Of a stretch of 64,000 nt of DNA, positions 1 through 10,919 are shown piece by piece. Position 1 is the first letter of the stretch, and every line of letters begins with the position of its first letter. The notes beneath the pieces were generated by a model, which made no database searches, was not told the DNA's origin, and saw only the letters and a program-made list of their open reading frames with translations. The stretch is from Photorhabdus namnaonensis. Lineage in GTDB: Bacteria > Pseudomonadota > Gammaproteobacteria > Enterobacterales > Enterobacteriaceae. A program made the translations under genes and the position numbers. The stretch lies in the NCBI RefSeq assembly GCF_001684335.1, contig NZ_LOIC01000072.1, forward strand, positions 340,306 to 404,305, in the 5' to 3' direction.

Positions 1-3000
1 CTCTGCTTTTAACCAGCCATCCGATCCGCGGTTAACTTCAACATCCAGTTCCAAGTAGTTACGGTAATCCAGCAGCTCTTCACCGATGGTTTGCGGCAAG
101 CGCTGCCCCATATCCACTTGCGGATTCAGACGCTGATAAAGTTTTGCCATTGCTTCCGAGAAGGTTAATCGCTGGCTGTTAAAGAGATCCTGATGCTGTT
201 CTTGCTGTTCAGAAAGCACATCCAGCAATATCGCGTGGCTTTCACGCACATTGACATTCAACCGCACACCACGAACTTGTCCGAAAGAAACAGCTTGTAG
301 CCCTTGGTTCAACATTCGGATTCGGTTCTGCTCGCGCTGAATGGTTTTGCGGATAATATTCGCCACACTTTTCGAGCTAATCGCTAATTTCTGCTCGCGG
401 GCAGTCAGCTCTTCCGTCAAACGAGCCAGCTCGATTTCCATCTGTTCAATGGCATCAACCGGATCGTCAGTGCGGATAATATCTTGACGAATACGTTCAC
501 GCAGGTGCTGATAAACAGCAATGAAAAACTGAATTTTACGTTCAGGACATTTCGGATCTTCGGACAAACGCAGCGCATCGCGTAGATGTTCGTTATCAGA
601 CACCGCCAGACGTAACGCACCCAATGCCTTATCCGACATGGAACGTAATGCGCCACCCTCCATATACGCCAGTTCACGACGATGCAAGCGACGCTCAACG
701 CCGTTATCTTTCACCATGCGCATTACCGCACACCAACCCGCTTTAGCCGAAACCACCTGTTCACGGATTTGATGGTAATCGCGTTCCAGTTTCCGCAGTT
801 TTTTCTGCAAGCTTTCCATCTCCGCTTCACAAAAAGCGATCTGCTTCTCAAGCTGGTTGACTCTGGAACGGTTAGTACTGAGCGCTTCATGCAGTCGATC
901 ACGGCGCTCGCGAGCACGCATTTCTGCATTCGCATCCGCCTGAACACCAATCTCTTTCATCTCCTGATGCAGCTCTTTCAGCATATCTTGTTTGGTTTCG
1001 TAAGAGCTTTTCAGAGATGCCAGCACTTGGTTAAATTGGGAATATTGCGCTTGCTGTTGACGTAGTTGTTCGCGAGCGCGGCTGCGGTCCGATTCTGCAT
1101 GTTCCAGACGCTGACGCAGTTTGTCATTCAGATCCGCATTTTCGTTGAGCATCCCGGCAGAATCACTGTAGCTAAAATGCGCATGGCGCTGTACCACTTC
1201 CACCAGCGCGAAAGCTCGTTGTTTAGCCTGATGCTGGCTCTGTTTAGCAGTTTCATAGTCCTGTTGCAACTGCTCATGCTGCTGTGGATCACTTTGCAGA
1301 ACCGCAACCATCGGTTCTAACTTCGCCAGTGCCAAACCGTGTTGTTGCAGGAAACGAGCCGCTTCTTGCGCTTCATCCAACTCTTCGCGCACTTCTTCTA
1401 CGCGATCGATTAAGGTTTCATCCAGCAATAACGTGACTTGAGGGATCAGACGATTTAATGCCGTCAGGCTCTCTTTAGCCTGAGTATATTGCTGGCGCTG
1501 CTGTTGAGTCTGCTCTTCAAATCGGGATAATTCACGCTCCAGTTCCGTGTGATTCTGCCTCAGTTCGCGGATTTCCGCTTCCGGATCGGTATCAAATGCA
1601 ACAGAGAGGTGTTTACCCACAAACTGACTGAATGACTGATGCGCACGCTGGATTTTCTGCACATCAAAAGAGAGCGTGGCGTAACGTTCCGCCAAAGTGT
1701 CGCGCTCCAGACTCAAGGCTTCTAAACGATTTTCTCTAGCGGCACGACCAAACAACGGCAATTCAGGATAACGAGAATAACGCCATTGACGGTCGGAAGA
1801 TTTGACCAGTACCGCATTAGTCTGCTCTTCGGCATTAAATACGCTGTCATCAAAGGATTGCGGATCACCTTCAATTAAATAGAGATCTTCCGGGCAATCT
1901 TCCAGCGTTTCAAGATGCGGACGCACCAAGGAAAGATCGGGCACCACAATGCCGTGGCGTGCGGGTCCATACAGGGCGGAGAAGTACGGCGCATCATCAA
2001 TGGTGATATCGTCATAAATCTCTGACAACAAAACCCCGCCGAAACGTTCCGCTAACGCAATCATCCGGCTATCTTCCGCACCGCTTGGTTGACTGAGACG
2101 TTCAATCTGCTGTTCCAGATCACGTTTTTGCGCCGCAACTTCATCACGTTCTACCGTCGCTTCACGCTCGCGTTCAAGCAACTGCTGCATATATTCCGTC
2201 ACGTCATTGCTGCTTGCCAGTGTCTCCCCACTCTGTTCGCACAGTTGATGCAGAGTATCCTGCGCAGCCAGCCAGACCGGAGCGCGAGCAGTTAATGATT
2301 GAATTTTCTGTTTCAGTTGTTCAAGCGCCTGACGCATCTCCATACGGCGTTCACCGCTTTCATTAACGCTTAGGCTCAGTGCTTCCTGACGGGCTTCAAG
2401 TTCATCCTGTAACCCTTCCAGATCTTCGGCCTGATATTGCCGCCCCTGACGTTTGCAAAATTCGTTTAGTAAACGCTCTGCATTTTGTTGGTTGTTTAGG
2501 CGCTGTTCCAGTTCAGACAATCGCATTCGCAATGGCTGCACCCGATCCGCCAGATGTTGCTGTGACGGCCAATCACGCAGTAATTCACGAGCATTCTGCC
2601 ACGCTTCACTACGGCTGGTTTCGCCAACGATGTTTTTAACCAGTTGATACGCTTGTTCGAACTGATTATGCGCCGCGTCCGCAACACTTAATTTCTGTTC
2701 CAACGCCAACAGGGCTTCTGTCGCCTGCCGCTCTTTAGCCTGAAAAGTTTCCAACCATTTTTCCGCATTATCGGCGGAAAGATCCGGTAACCGGCAAAGT
2801 TCACGAGCACGTTCCAGCGCTTGTAGCGCTTGTTGATACTGAATTGCGCGGGTTTGCTGAACATCCAGCGCCTGCTGGTAATCCGCCAATTGGCTTTTCA
2901 GCTCATCGACTTCTTGTTCTGCCGCTTCTGCTCTGGCTTCATACTCAGCCTGTAGCTCTCCCGCTTCTTCAACAACCTCTGTCTGTTCTTCCAAACGGTA

Positions 3001-4083
3001 GGAAAGTTCTTCCAGATCCCCCTGATAACGATCGATTTTTTCCTGCTGACGCATGGCGGTTTGCACCAGATTCAGGTGGTCACTAGCGGCCTGATAATCC
3101 GTTTCTAAATCGTCAGAGGCGCCATTCTGCTCAGTCAGCTCCCGTGCTATCTCTACATGGCGATACTGCTCGGTTGCCAATTGCCTATGGCTGCCAAACA
3201 GTTCTCCACGTAATGCCAATGCTTGATCCAGATAGGTACGCCGCTCATTGGCATGGCGCATATAATCAGCGGAAACGTAAGAAGTTGCTTCGGTGATCAA
3301 ATGTTTGAATAAATCGCGATCAGATTGAGTTACCCGGATAGCTTCCAGTGTTATTCGGTTTTCACGCAGCGCTGCTTCCATATCCTGAAATGCCTTGCGA
3401 ACACCGCTGTTTTCCGGCAGCAAGTAATCGCGCAGGGAACGGGTAATGGCGCTGGAGATACCCCCGTACAGGGAAGCTTCGATCAGACGATAGAATTTAC
3501 TGCGATCACTCGCTGAACGCAGGCGTTTAGGTATTACACCCAAATCAAACATCAGCGCATGATAATCGGTGATGGAGTTAAATTGTTTGAACTGCACGCC
3601 TTCCATTTCATCAAGGCGATCTTTTAGTTCATTGAGCGGCAATACACGCGCTTGTCTTTCACCAACATTCTCAGTCAGTAATTGAGTCGGCTGGATCGCG
3701 GTTGGCAAGCCTTGGATCATAAAAGCTTTGATATCAACTTTACGGTCACGCCCCGCGACTTGTTGCAACCTCACCCCAACGATGACCCGCTGATGCCGAG
3801 AGTTAATCACATCCAGCGTTGAATAACAGACCCCAGCACGCAACTTGCCGTGCAAACCTTTATCACGAGAACCGGAAGTAGCGCCAGCTTCGGTGGTGTT
3901 ACGGAAATGCAACAAGGTTAAATCAGGGATCAGCGCGGTGACAAAAGCCGCCATCGTGGTGGATTTACCCGCCCCATTGCCGCCCGACAAGGTGGTTACT
4001 AATTCATCAAGATCAAATGTTCTGGCAAAAAAACCATTCCAGTTAACCAGCGTCAGTGAACGAAATTTACCGCGTTCAATCAT
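1..4083 (-). CDS. mukB: MukB, chromosome partition/condensin ATPase (3' end outside window)
   Basis: SMC-like ATPase of the MukBEF condensin, which compacts and segregates the nucleoid. The start ATG is at 4083 and its ATGA overlaps the mukE stop. The N-terminus [19 protein letters not shown] matches MukB, and a Walker A GGNGAGKS lies at residues 34-41. About 1361 residues are in the window; the frame is still open at base 1 (last residues WLKAE). E. coli MukB is about 1486 aa, so the C-terminal signature and Walker B part lies outside. The long glutamate/glutamine/arginine-rich middle is the coiled coil with the hinge. It is the last gene of a mukF-mukE-mukB operon with overlapping ends, which suggests translational coupling. 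Confidence 0.97.
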   Translation of the reverse strand, partial: MIERGKFRSLTLVNWNGFFARTFDLDELVTTLSGGNGAGKSTTMAAFVTALIPDLTLLHFRNTTEAGATSGSRDKGLHGKLRAGVCYSTLDVINSRHQRVIVGVRLQQVAGRDRKVDIKAFMIQGLPTAIQPTQLLTENVGERQARVLPLNELKDRLDEMEGVQFKQFNSITDYHALMFDLGVIPKRLRSASDRSKFYRLIEASLYGGISSAITRSLRDYLLPENSGVRKAFQDMEAALRENRITLEAIRVTQSDRDLFKHLITEATSYVSADYMRHANERRTYLDQALALRGELFGSHRQLATEQYRHVEIARELTEQNGASDDLETDYQAASDHLNLVQTAMRQQEKIDRYQGDLEELSYRLEEQTEVVEEAGELQAEYEARAEAAEQEVDELKSQLADYQQALDVQQTRAIQYQQALQALERARELCRLPDLSADNAEKWLETFQAKERQATEALLALEQKLSVADAAHNQFEQAYQLVKNIVGETSRSEAWQNARELLRDWPSQQHLADRVQPLRMRLSELEQRLNNQQNAERLLNEFCKRQGRQYQAEDLEGLQDELEARQEALSLSVNESGERRMEMRQALEQLKQKIQSLTARAPVWLAAQDTLHQLCEQSGETLASSNDVTEYMQQLLEREREATVERDEVAAQKRDLEQQIERLSQPSGAEDSRMIALAERFGGVLLSEIYDDITIDDAPYFSALYGPARHGIVVPDLSLVRPHLETLEDCPEDLYLIEGDPQSFDDSVFNAEEQTNAVLVKSSDRQWRYSRYPELPLFGRAARENRLEALSLERDTLAERYATLSFDVQKIQRAHQSFSQFVGKHLSVAFDTDPEAEIRELRQNHTELERELSRFEEQTQQQRQQYTQAKESLTALNRLIPQVTLLLDETLIDRVEEVREELDEAQEAARFLQQHGLALAKLEPMVAVLQSDPQQHEQLQQDYETAKQSQHQAKQRAFALVEVVQRHAHFSYSDSAGMLNENADLNDKLRQRLEHAESDRSRAREQLRQQQAQYSQFNQVLASLKSSYETKQDMLKELHQEMKEIGVQADANAEMRARERRDRLHEALSTNRSRVNQLEKQIAFCEAEMESLQKKLRKLERDYHQIREQVVSAKAGWCAVMRMVKDNGVERRLHRRELAYMEGGALRSMSDKALGALRLAVSDNEHLRDALRLSEDPKCPERKIQFFIAVYQHLRERIRQDIIRTDDPVDAIEQMEIELARLTEELTAREQKLAISSKSVANIIRKTIQREQNRIRMLNQGLQAVSFGQVRGVRLNVNVRESHAILLDVLSEQQEQHQDLFNSQRLTFSEAMAKLYQRLNPQVDMGQRLPQTIGEELLDYRNYLELDVEVNRGSDGWLKAE

Positions 4084-4802
4084 GGTTGTTCATCTCCCGC
4101 ATCTTCTGCTGAGTTATCCGGTGTTTCATCATTTTCACTATCATCAAGCGACAAGCCGCCTTCAACCGGCATTGCTTCACCGTCACGGATCATCCTCAGT
4201 TGGACTTCACGAGGATCGTCGCCACTGCGTACATCCGCACCAAAACGGAATACCGCCTCAGTGATGGTAAATTTATTACTGTCATTTGGTAGGATATAGA
4301 CCATACCCAGACGACGCAGACGGTTTAGTGTCGTGCGCACTTTTTCCTGCAATTTCTGTTTATCTAAATCGGAACCGGAAGAACGCTGGTTGACAAACTT
4401 CATCAACTTGCCCTCATCGGCCAATGAGATCAGCTCTTCGTACAACTCTTGAACCGTAAAAATCCCCTGATTAGCCAAGCGTTCCGGGCTGAGATAGAGA
4501 TAACAGAGGATTTTTCCCACCATCATATCCAACTCTGATAATACCGAGCGCGGGATCAAGGTCGTTGAACGGGGACGCAGATAGAAGAAGCCTTCTGGCG
4601 CACGGATCAACTCCACATTATAGCGGGCGTAAAATTCCTCCAATTGCTCCTGAAAATCCATCAGATAAGCATGGTTATCAAGATCATCTATCCCGATATG
4701 ACGACCTGCACGAAGTTGGCTATCCAGTTCCGGGAAAAGTGAATTGGCTAACGCCTGTGCCAGTTTAACTGGCATAAATTGTTCAATATGTGTCGATGAC
4801 AT
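4080..4802 (-). CDS. mukE: MukE, condensin subunit
   Basis: KITE-type winged-helix subunit that binds MukF and bridges the MukB heads. Start chosen at 4802 ([18 protein letters not shown]), as in E. coli MukE, rather than the upstream in-frame codon at 4829. This gives 240 aa. The central block with [20 protein letters not shown] and [20 protein letters not shown] is almost identical to the family. The C-terminal tail is acidic (SLDDSENDE..). It overlaps mukF by 20 bp and mukB by 4 bp, which fits co-translation as one complex. Confidence 0.97.
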   Translation of the reverse strand: MSSTHIEQFMPVKLAQALANSLFPELDSQLRAGRHIGIDDLDNHAYLMDFQEQLEEFYARYNVELIRAPEGFFYLRPRSTTLIPRSVLSELDMMVGKILCYLYLSPERLANQGIFTVQELYEELISLADEGKLMKFVNQRSSGSDLDKQKLQEKVRTTLNRLRRLGMVYILPNDSNKFTITEAVFRFGADVRSGDDPREVQLRMIRDGEAMPVEGGLSLDDSENDETPDNSAEDAGDEQP

Positions 4803-6105
4803 GTGCCTGTACCTTGGCTCCGTAATCATTAATCGCTAACCATTCCGCTGGCAACCCAGAGAAATCCGCTTCTGCCACACCCAATCGTACAGCCTGATCC
4901 ACCAAAATACGCGCCACATCAAAGTGACGAGAGAGCGGATGCTGAGCAAGGTAATCCCTTAACACTGCACCTAAATCCAGTGGGCGCTGTTCCTGTCGAT
5001 ATATCAACAGCGCTTTTTCAATCATTTCTGCCAGCTGTTCGTTTATTTCACTGAATTCTTCATATTCCAGTTCTAATGGCAGTTCACCCGTCACCTCTTC
5101 ATTGCGTAACGTCAATTCTTCGTCCCGCATATCGAACAAACGTTCGGCGTTAGCAATGGTGAGGGTCCACGGATTATCAAAATAGTGTTGAACTGATTGA
5201 CGTAAGCGCTGAGAGAAAATCCGGTTTTTATCCATATCAATCGCAGTACGGATAAATTTGTGAACGTGACGATCATAGCCAATCCATAAATCAATCGCCT
5301 GCTGACCCCAACTGATAATACGGTCCAATTTGCTTTGCAGATCAAATACCAGTTTATCAACCAGTTCTGATCCGCCGCTGTCCATGTTGGCTTCCTGAAT
5401 ACGCAGCAAATTAGCCTGTAATTTATCTCCGGCCGCTTCTAGTGTGTCCTGGAGTTCCCGCAACGTACCTGATGTTTCGGATAACAGTTGCTCACAGTTG
5501 GCAATCGCTGCCTGCCAATCTTGATTCAGCAACGCCGCAATATCTTCTTTAACCGAGCTTTGCTGCTCGTCCATTACGCGCTGAGACATGTCGATGCTGT
5601 CGAATATTTCTGCGACAGAATATTTCAGCGGCGCAAAAACATTACGGTGCCAGTGAAATTCATCTCCCCCTTCTTCCGCCGCTTCCGCAGCCCGGTGCAA
5701 CTCACTCGCCACCACCGAAAGTTGCATCGAAAGACGTAAGGTAGAAAATTCCCTCTGACGAATGTAGTAGTCACTGATACCCATCCCAAGCGGGGTTAAG
5801 CGATAAATTGCATTGCTCTCGGCCAATTCACTGGTAAAACGGTTAAGAATTTTCTGACGCACCATATCATTGATGGCATTGTTGGCCCGCACAGCGACAG
5901 ATTCTGTGGTCTGCTCAAATCCTTTGCAAACTTCACGAAAGGCATCAACCAGCTCCCCTTCGCTCATCTCGCCATCCAGACGCTCACTGTTCAACACCGC
6001 GATGGCCATCAGAAAAGCCAACCTTTCTGCGGGCAGGGAGATGGAAAAATCGTTTTTCCTAGCCCAAGACACCAGTTCCGGGACAGTCTGGGAATATTCA
6101 CTCAT
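4783..6105 (-). CDS. mukF: MukF, condensin kleisin subunit
   Basis: Kleisin of MukBEF; it dimerises and links MukB heads to MukE. Length is 440 aa, the same as E. coli MukF. It starts [20 protein letters not shown] and ends [14 protein letters not shown], with the conserved stretches [20 protein letters not shown] and [20 protein letters not shown]. It is first of the muk genes on this strand, directly after cmoM (10-bp gap), as in other gamma-proteobacteria, so cmoM-mukF-mukE-mukB probably forms one transcript. Confidence 0.97.
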   Translation of the reverse strand: MSEYSQTVPELVSWARKNDFSISLPAERLAFLMAIAVLNSERLDGEMSEGELVDAFREVCKGFEQTTESVAVRANNAINDMVRQKILNRFTSELAESNAIYRLTPLGMGISDYYIRQREFSTLRLSMQLSVVASELHRAAEAAEEGGDEFHWHRNVFAPLKYSVAEIFDSIDMSQRVMDEQQSSVKEDIAALLNQDWQAAIANCEQLLSETSGTLRELQDTLEAAGDKLQANLLRIQEANMDSGGSELVDKLVFDLQSKLDRIISWGQQAIDLWIGYDRHVHKFIRTAIDMDKNRIFSQRLRQSVQHYFDNPWTLTIANAERLFDMRDEELTLRNEEVTGELPLELEYEEFSEINEQLAEMIEKALLIYRQEQRPLDLGAVLRDYLAQHPLSRHFDVARILVDQAVRLGVAEADFSGLPAEWLAINDYGAKVQAHVIDTY

Positions 6106-6115
6106 AATTTGTCCT

Positions 6116-6895
6116 CTAAACTGTTAAAGCTGGCCTGCGTGCCATGACATGAATGTAGCGCCCCAGGCTGATATAAGGCTCCTGTCGGCAATAACGCTGT
6201 TCCAATTCCAGCAACGCCGGAAAGTTTTCGCTCTGTAATTGGCGATTTTGCAAATAATCGTGAAAAACACGCACACCGGTTTTACCGGTAATCGTCATAT
6301 TTAATTCATCAAGCCATTGATATACCTGTTCAGGCGCCAATGGATTCTGAGGCGATAATGAACGTTTTCTGCGACGTTGTATATTGGGCGTCGCCAAATG
6401 AAAATTACCTAAAATAGCATTACGCATCACCAAACCATTGACATTGTAAAACATTAAAGATAGAGCGCCACCCGGATTAATGATATTCATTAGCACTTCT
6501 ATTACATATTTCTGATCGGTAATCCATTCCAGCACTGCATGAAATAATACCAAATCTACTGGCTGCTCTATATATTGGCTAATTTCCTGTACTGGGCTTT
6601 GTATGAATTGCATATTTTGGCTGACCCCTTTTTCTTCCGCGGCCAGCCTTGCCCGCTGGATCATCTCTTCTGATAAATCACACAATATCACTTGATGACC
6701 CAATGCAGCTAATTGACATGCCATATTTCCCTCACCACCACCCGCATCTAAAATACGCAGTGAACGCTGAGGTAATTGAACCAGTAATTCGCTGATATCC
6801 TGCCAGACAACGGCTTGCCTGATTTTACCTTTGGTTGTGCCGTAAATATTACGAGAGAATTTGTCTGCAATATCATCGAAATTGCGATCCCGCAT
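6116..6895 (-). CDS. cmoM: tRNA 5-carboxymethoxyuridine methyltransferase CmoM (SmtA)
   Basis: SAM-dependent methyltransferase that converts cmo5U34 to mcmo5U34 in tRNA. The class I Rossmann motif I, LDAGGGEG, is at residues 49-56; LILCDLS-like motif II and FHAVLEW follow. The start was set at the ATG at 6895 ([23 protein letters not shown], as in E. coli). A GTGAGG sequence 9 nt upstream serves as ribosome site, and the in-frame GTG at 6910 is part of that site. Length 259 aa. It leads the muk gene group. Confidence 0.93.
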   Translation of the reverse strand: MRDRNFDDIADKFSRNIYGTTKGKIRQAVVWQDISELLVQLPQRSLRILDAGGGEGNMACQLAALGHQVILCDLSEEMIQRARLAAEEKGVSQNMQFIQSPVQEISQYIEQPVDLVLFHAVLEWITDQKYVIEVLMNIINPGGALSLMFYNVNGLVMRNAILGNFHLATPNIQRRRKRSLSPQNPLAPEQVYQWLDELNMTITGKTGVRVFHDYLQNRQLQSENFPALLELEQRYCRQEPYISLGRYIHVMARRPALTV

Positions 6896-7048
6896 GAAAA
6901 ACTGCCTCACTAATGGAATAGATTTGATTTATCTGTTGAGATTTTATTACGCTGGCTGCTATTTTGGCACAGCATTCGTTGATATAACCACTTTTGACGA
7001 CAAACTGTGAACCACATGGCTATAATTCAACCAAATTAAGGCAAATAA

Positions 7049-7867
7049 ATGCAATTTCTATTTAAAAAGTACTTGGGTGCAATGGTAATGCCTCTGCCAT
7101 TAATATTGCTAATTTCACTTGCTGCTTTATTACTGCTGTGGTTTACCCGTTGGCAAAAAACAGGAAAAACAGTTCTGACATTCAGTTGGCTCACGCTACT
7201 TTTGCTAAGTTTACAACCTGTTGCCGATAAGCTGCTGTTACCACTGGAATCGGTTTATGCTAAAAGCGCCACATCTGATCCCAATCAGATCAATCCACCG
7301 GTTGATTATATCGTCGTTCTTGGTGGCGGCTTCACTTATAACCCAAATTGGGCGCCCAGTTCAAACTTACTTAACAACAGCTTGCCGCGAGTAACAGAAG
7401 GCATTCGCTTATATCGCCTGAACCCCGGCTCTAAAATGGTCTTTACCGGTGGTAAAGGAACGACTACTAAAAGCAGCGCGGAAGTCGCCGCTATCGTAGC
7501 ACAATCGCTCGGCGTGCCCGCAGAAGATACGATCGCACTGACAAAACCAATGGATACTGAGCAAGAAGCCAATGAGGTTGAGAAACTGATTGGTAAACAA
7601 CCCTTTATTTTAGTGACTTCCGCCAATCATATGCAGCGAGCGATAACTTTCTTTCAACAGCATGGGTTAAACCCCATTCCCGGCCCGGCTAACCAATTAG
7701 CGATCACTTCACCATTACGCCCTTGGGAAAAATATCTGCCCTCGGCTTACTTTCTATCCCATTCAGAGCGGGTATGGTATGAAACTTTAGGCACCCTCTG
7801 GCAACGCATTAAACCTTCGAAAGATTTGGAACAGCCACAAAAATCAGAGCATTCTCAACCGAAATAA
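7049..7867 (+). CDS. elyC: Envelope biogenesis factor ElyC (DUF218)
   Basis: Inner-membrane protein of the DUF218/SanA-like family; in E. coli it supports peptidoglycan synthesis at low temperature. 272 aa. Two N-terminal hydrophobic helices (about residues 13-31 and 40-57) are followed by the DUF218 domain with VDYIVVLGGGF, SLPRVTEGIRLY, GSKMVFTGG and LVTSANHMQRAITFFQ. It is transcribed opposite to its neighbours. The E. coli ycbJ gene is missing between elyC and kdsB here. The charged tail after about residue 255 is not conserved. Confidence 0.93.
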   Translation: MQFLFKKYLGAMVMPLPLILLISLAALLLLWFTRWQKTGKTVLTFSWLTLLLLSLQPVADKLLLPLESVYAKSATSDPNQINPPVDYIVVLGGGFTYNPNWAPSSNLLNNSLPRVTEGIRLYRLNPGSKMVFTGGKGTTTKSSAEVAAIVAQSLGVPAEDTIALTKPMDTEQEANEVEKLIGKQPFILVTSANHMQRAITFFQQHGLNPIPGPANQLAITSPLRPWEKYLPSAYFLSHSERVWYETLGTLWQRIKPSKDLEQPQKSEHSQPK

Positions 7868-7904
7868 TCCTAAAGCTACTTCTTGAAGTCAAAATGATGG
7901 AGAA

Positions 7905-7950
7905 ACGAAAGCGCAATAGAAATAAATAGCAATAAATGAAGCGCTTTCGT
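7905..7950. terminator. Hairpin between convergent elyC and kdsB
   Basis: A 10-bp perfect inverted repeat (ACGAAAGCGC / GCGCTTTCGT) with a 26-nt loop lies between the two converging stop codons. No strong T-run follows, so it is a possible bidirectional terminator rather than a clear one. Confidence 0.5.
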
Positions 7951-7974
7951 TAATCCAAAAATAAATTCAAATTG

Positions 7975-8727
7975 CTAATCAGTCTCAGTAAACACTTTTC
8001 TGACTGCGACCAGATCTTCCAGGGTATCAACGCCTACTCCCGGCGTTTTTAATGCAATTCCCACATGAATTTTCTCGCCGTACCAAAGTACCCGCAGTTG
8101 TTCCAGCATTTCAATTTGCTCCAACGGGCTTGGCTCCCATTGTACATAACGACGGATAAAACCCGCACGGTAAGCATAAATACCAATATGACGCAGGAAA
8201 TTATCCCCAATCGTTTCCCGCGATTGAATAAAACGGTCACGCTCCCAGGGAATGGTCGCTCTGGAGAAATAGAGCGCATAACCCTGTTTATCCATCACGA
8301 CTTTCACTGTATTAGGGTTAAAAGCTTCCTGTGCATCATTAATCTGCACGGCCAATGTTGCCATTCCCGCTTTACAGCCCGCCAAATTTTCTGCAACCTG
8401 TTTAATAATCTCTTCGGGAATCAGTGGTTCATCACCCTGAACATTAACGATAATTTCATCATCGGCAAATTGATATTTATCGATAACCTCAGCTAACCGT
8501 TCAGTACCAGAATGGTGATTTTCGTTGGTTAAGCAAACCTCACCACCGGCAGCCACAACCGCGTCAACAACGTCATGATTATCTGTTGCTACAATGACGC
8601 GTTTAGCACCTGAACGCTTCGCCCGCTCCATGACGCGAATAACCATCGGTTTACCGTGAATATCCGCTAAAGGTTTACCGGGTAACCGGGTTGAAGCAAA
8701 GCGGGCTGGAATAATAACGGTGAACAT
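7975..8727 (-). CDS. kdsB: 3-deoxy-manno-octulosonate cytidylyltransferase (CMP-Kdo synthetase)
   Basis: Activates Kdo with CTP to CMP-Kdo for LPS inner-core synthesis. 250 aa, full length. The nucleotidyltransferase signature [16 protein letters not shown] is at residues 5-20, with VNVQGDEPL and HIGIYAYR further on. It lies 3 bp downstream of ycaR on the same strand, the usual ycaR-kdsB pair, in a neighbourhood that also has lpxK and msbA for lipid A. Confidence 0.97.
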   Translation of the reverse strand: MFTVIIPARFASTRLPGKPLADIHGKPMVIRVMERAKRSGAKRVIVATDNHDVVDAVVAAGGEVCLTNENHHSGTERLAEVIDKYQFADDEIIVNVQGDEPLIPEEIIKQVAENLAGCKAGMATLAVQINDAQEAFNPNTVKVVMDKQGYALYFSRATIPWERDRFIQSRETIGDNFLRHIGIYAYRAGFIRRYVQWEPSPLEQIEMLEQLRVLWYGEKIHVGIALKTPGVGVDTLEDLVAVRKVFTETD

Positions 8728-8730
8728 GCC

Positions 8731-8910
8731 TTATTTTTCCTCATCCAGAGGTAATTCACGAGCTTCGTGATCTAACAGAACGGGAATACCATCACGTACA
8801 GGAAACGCAAGTCGATCCAACTTACAGATGAGTTCACAATTCTCTTTATCGTAGCTGAGTTTTCCGTTACATACAGGACAGGCAATAATTTCAAGTAAAC
8901 GGTGATCCAT
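8731..8910 (-). CDS. ycaR: YcaR, Trm112-family zinc-ribbon-like small protein
   Basis: 59-aa protein beginning [23 protein letters not shown] pair sits at residues 11-14, with further cysteines at 25 and 29, as in the Trm112/UPF0434 family. In E. coli it lies between lpxK (ycaQ) and kdsB; the context is the same here apart from the cold-shock gene. Its stop is 3 bp from the kdsB start, so the two are probably co-translated. The exact role is unknown. Confidence 0.92.
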   Translation of the reverse strand: MDHRLLEIIACPVCNGKLSYDKENCELICKLDRLAFPVRDGIPVLLDHEARELPLDEEK

Positions 8911-9131
8911 ACATCCTCCAATTATGGAGCTTTAATTTAGTGCAACTTAGTGCGGCCCAGAATAACATAAGCTTAGTATCATCGTTAACTCTTGTTATTT
9001 GATCTTTCGATCCCTTTCCCAACATCATCCTCTGAAAAACCAAGTAAGTTGATGAAAGTCCAAAACCATCTCGGTAGACATAATTGGCACAAACCCTAAT
9101 TGCTAATAAATCATCAATATAGACAACAAAC

Positions 9132-9191
9132 AAAAACCGGAGAGTAAACGCCGTCGTCAAAAATGACTCACTTCGCTACTCTCCGGGTTTT
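9132..9191 (-). terminator. Probable Rho-independent terminator of the csp gene; only feature of the 8911-9298 gap
   Basis: Long inverted repeat with arms AAAACCCGGAGAGTA and TACTCTCCGGTTTT (one bulged base). On the minus strand it is followed by TTTTTGTTTG. It lies about 107 nt past the stop of the cold-shock gene at 9299. No gene was seen in the rest of this gap. Confidence 0.65.
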
Positions 9192-9298
9192 ACCAAAGGA
9201 ACGTTCAAAAAAACGATTACCTTTGTTTGCATATGGTTCAATGCTTCCTCTTTACCATTTAAAGAATGGCAATAAAATAGCTTGATTTTGATAGGGTT

Positions 9299-9514
9299 TC
9301 AGAATGCTATCACATCTGCTGCGGTTAAATCATAACCTTTGCGAATAATTGAAAATTCTACATCCTGCCCTTCTGTGAGTGACTTGTTTTTTGTATTAGC
9401 AATCGCTTTTCTATTGACGAATATGTCTTGTCCCCCATCCTGTGGAGAAATAAAACCATATCCTTTATGCTCATCAAACCATTTCACTCTACCCATCTTT
9501 AATTGTAATGTCAT
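9299..9514 (-). CDS. Atypical CspA-family cold-shock-domain protein
   Basis: 71-aa single cold-shock domain, expected to bind single-stranded RNA/DNA. Start at 9514 (MTLQLKMGRVKWFD), preceded by a strong GGGGGAG ribosome site. RNP1 is present as KGYGFI (residues 17-22). RNP2, normally VFVHFSAI, reads IFVNRKAI (31-38), so the His-Phe pair that stacks on bases is replaced. The C-terminal KGPxAANV is also changed to KGYDLTAADV. It lies between ycaR and lpxK, where E. coli has no csp gene. It could be a diverged Csp with changed ligand preference. Confidence 0.85.
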   Translation of the reverse strand: MTLQLKMGRVKWFDEHKGYGFISPQDGGQDIFVNRKAIANTKNKSLTEGQDVEFSIIRKGYDLTAADVIAF

Positions 9515-9923
9515 AATAACTCCCCCATTTATCCATCTCACAATAATTTAATTTATTGTTTTTGATGTTTTTTTACCCTTTATTCAATTTTCGAATAGAA
9601 CCTCATCTCAGTTTCAATACCTTGACCTTGAAATACATTTCATTCGAGTAGTGCATCGTTTAAGTAACAGATACGAGCGAATATCCTACCAGAATCGTAC
9701 ATGTCTGAACCAAGAATACACAATAGTCGTTTATCCTTAATGGATAGTTTTAATATCAGTTAACAATGGCGAAAAATCAAATAAATCTGAAAAATTACTG
9801 AAATTGTACGAATTGTTGGCAAGGAGGGAACCGTTTTGGTAGGGAGCGGAAGGGCAATCTCCCTGTTGATTATCATCGGCTTACTGCCGGCTCACAAAGG
9901 CCGCTTTGATTAAAACATAAAAT
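9515..9923. other. Non-coding gap upstream of the csp gene
   Basis: About 400 bp between csp and lpxK. It is long enough for the extended 5' leader usual for cold-inducible csp genes, but I see no certain cold box. A GC-richer patch at 9818-9910 has short inverted repeats (AGGGAG/CTCCCT; CGGC/GCCG) and may end the lpxK transcript. No ORF supported. Confidence 0.4.
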
Positions 9924-10919
9924 TTACTTAATATTTTTATTCATCTCCAATAACGAACAGATCTTGTTCAACATTATCTCTCCCTTTTCCTGAGGTAACC
10001 GAGCATCTACTGGTAAATACCACCAATTTAGCTGAGCAAAACTAAAACACTTAACCGCATCCTTTTCTGTCATCAGTAAATTCTGGTTGGTATCAGCCAG
10101 ATGGCACAATTGATCTTGTGTGTACTGTTGATGGTCGGCAAATGCATACTCCTTTTGCAGGTCAGCGCCTAACTGTTGCAAGGTCGCAAAAAACCGTGGT
10201 GGATGCCCGATTCCAGCCATAGCAACAGCGTGAGGTATCAGATTCACTGCGCGTTTTTCACCACTAACCATATTTACCGCCAGTCCACCAGCCAAGGTCA
10301 TGGATAACTCGCCCGACCAAGGCGTACCACCGTTGGTAATAATGGCATTAACTCGATTCAATCGCCCAGATAACTCACGCATTGGGCCAGCCGGAAGCCA
10401 CCAACCATTACCAAAACGGCGCACACCATCAATAACCGCAATTTCAAAATCTCGCTGCAAAGCATAGTGCTGTAAACCATCGTCAGTCACGATAATATCC
10501 AATGGCGTATCCGCCAGTAATGCTTTCACTGCTTCAACCCGTCTTGGTGCAACTGCCACAGATGCGGCTGTTCGACGATGAATTAATACCGGTTCATCAC
10601 CGGCCTGAGCCGTGGTGACATTTTCAGTCACCAACAGAGGATAATTTTCTGCTTTCCCCCCATAACCACGGGAAACAACACCAACCCGGTAACCTTTTTG
10701 CCGCAACCGCTCCACCAGCCAGATAACCACCGGCGTTTTACCATTACCGCCGGCAGTTAGATTACCCACGACCACAACAGGCACAGGCGCTTTCCAAGAT
10801 TGACTCAAGCCTGTTTTATAACTCAACCACCGTAAGCCACTTATCAGCCCATAAAGGGCTGAAAAAGGTAATAACAGTAAATAAAGCCGTGAGCGGCCTG
10901 ACCATATGCGCTCAATCAT
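9924..10919 (-). CDS. lpxK: Tetraacyldisaccharide 4'-kinase
   Basis: Phosphorylates the 4' position of the lipid A disaccharide precursor at the inner membrane. 331 aa, standard length. An N-terminal hydrophobic segment (about 12-30) is followed by the Walker A-like [13 protein letters not shown] (51-63), then VVSRGYGG and [11 protein letters not shown]. Its start overlaps the msbA stop by 4 bp (ATGA). This reflects the known msbA-lpxK operon, in which lipid A completion and flipping are coupled. Confidence 0.97.
   Translation of the reverse strand: MIERIWSGRSRLYLLLLPFSALYGLISGLRWLSYKTGLSQSWKAPVPVVVVGNLTAGGNGKTPVVIWLVERLRQKGYRVGVVSRGYGGKAENYPLLVTENVTTAQAGDEPVLIHRRTAASVAVAPRRVEAVKALLADTPLDIIVTDDGLQHYALQRDFEIAVIDGVRRFGNGWWLPAGPMRELSGRLNRVNAIITNGGTPWSGELSMTLAGGLAVNMVSGEKRAVNLIPHAVAMAGIGHPPRFFATLQQLGADLQKEYAFADHQQYTQDQLCHLADTNQNLLMTEKDAVKCFSFAQLNWWYLPVDARLPQEKGEIMLNKICSLLEMNKNIK

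Noticed and set aside
3845-4264. 139-aa open frame on the + strand
   Set aside because: Antisense to the mukB/mukE junction; no family similarity.
8891-9160. 89-aa frame on the minus strand between ycaR and csp
   Set aside because: Overlaps the csp terminator and the 5' end of ycaR; no family.
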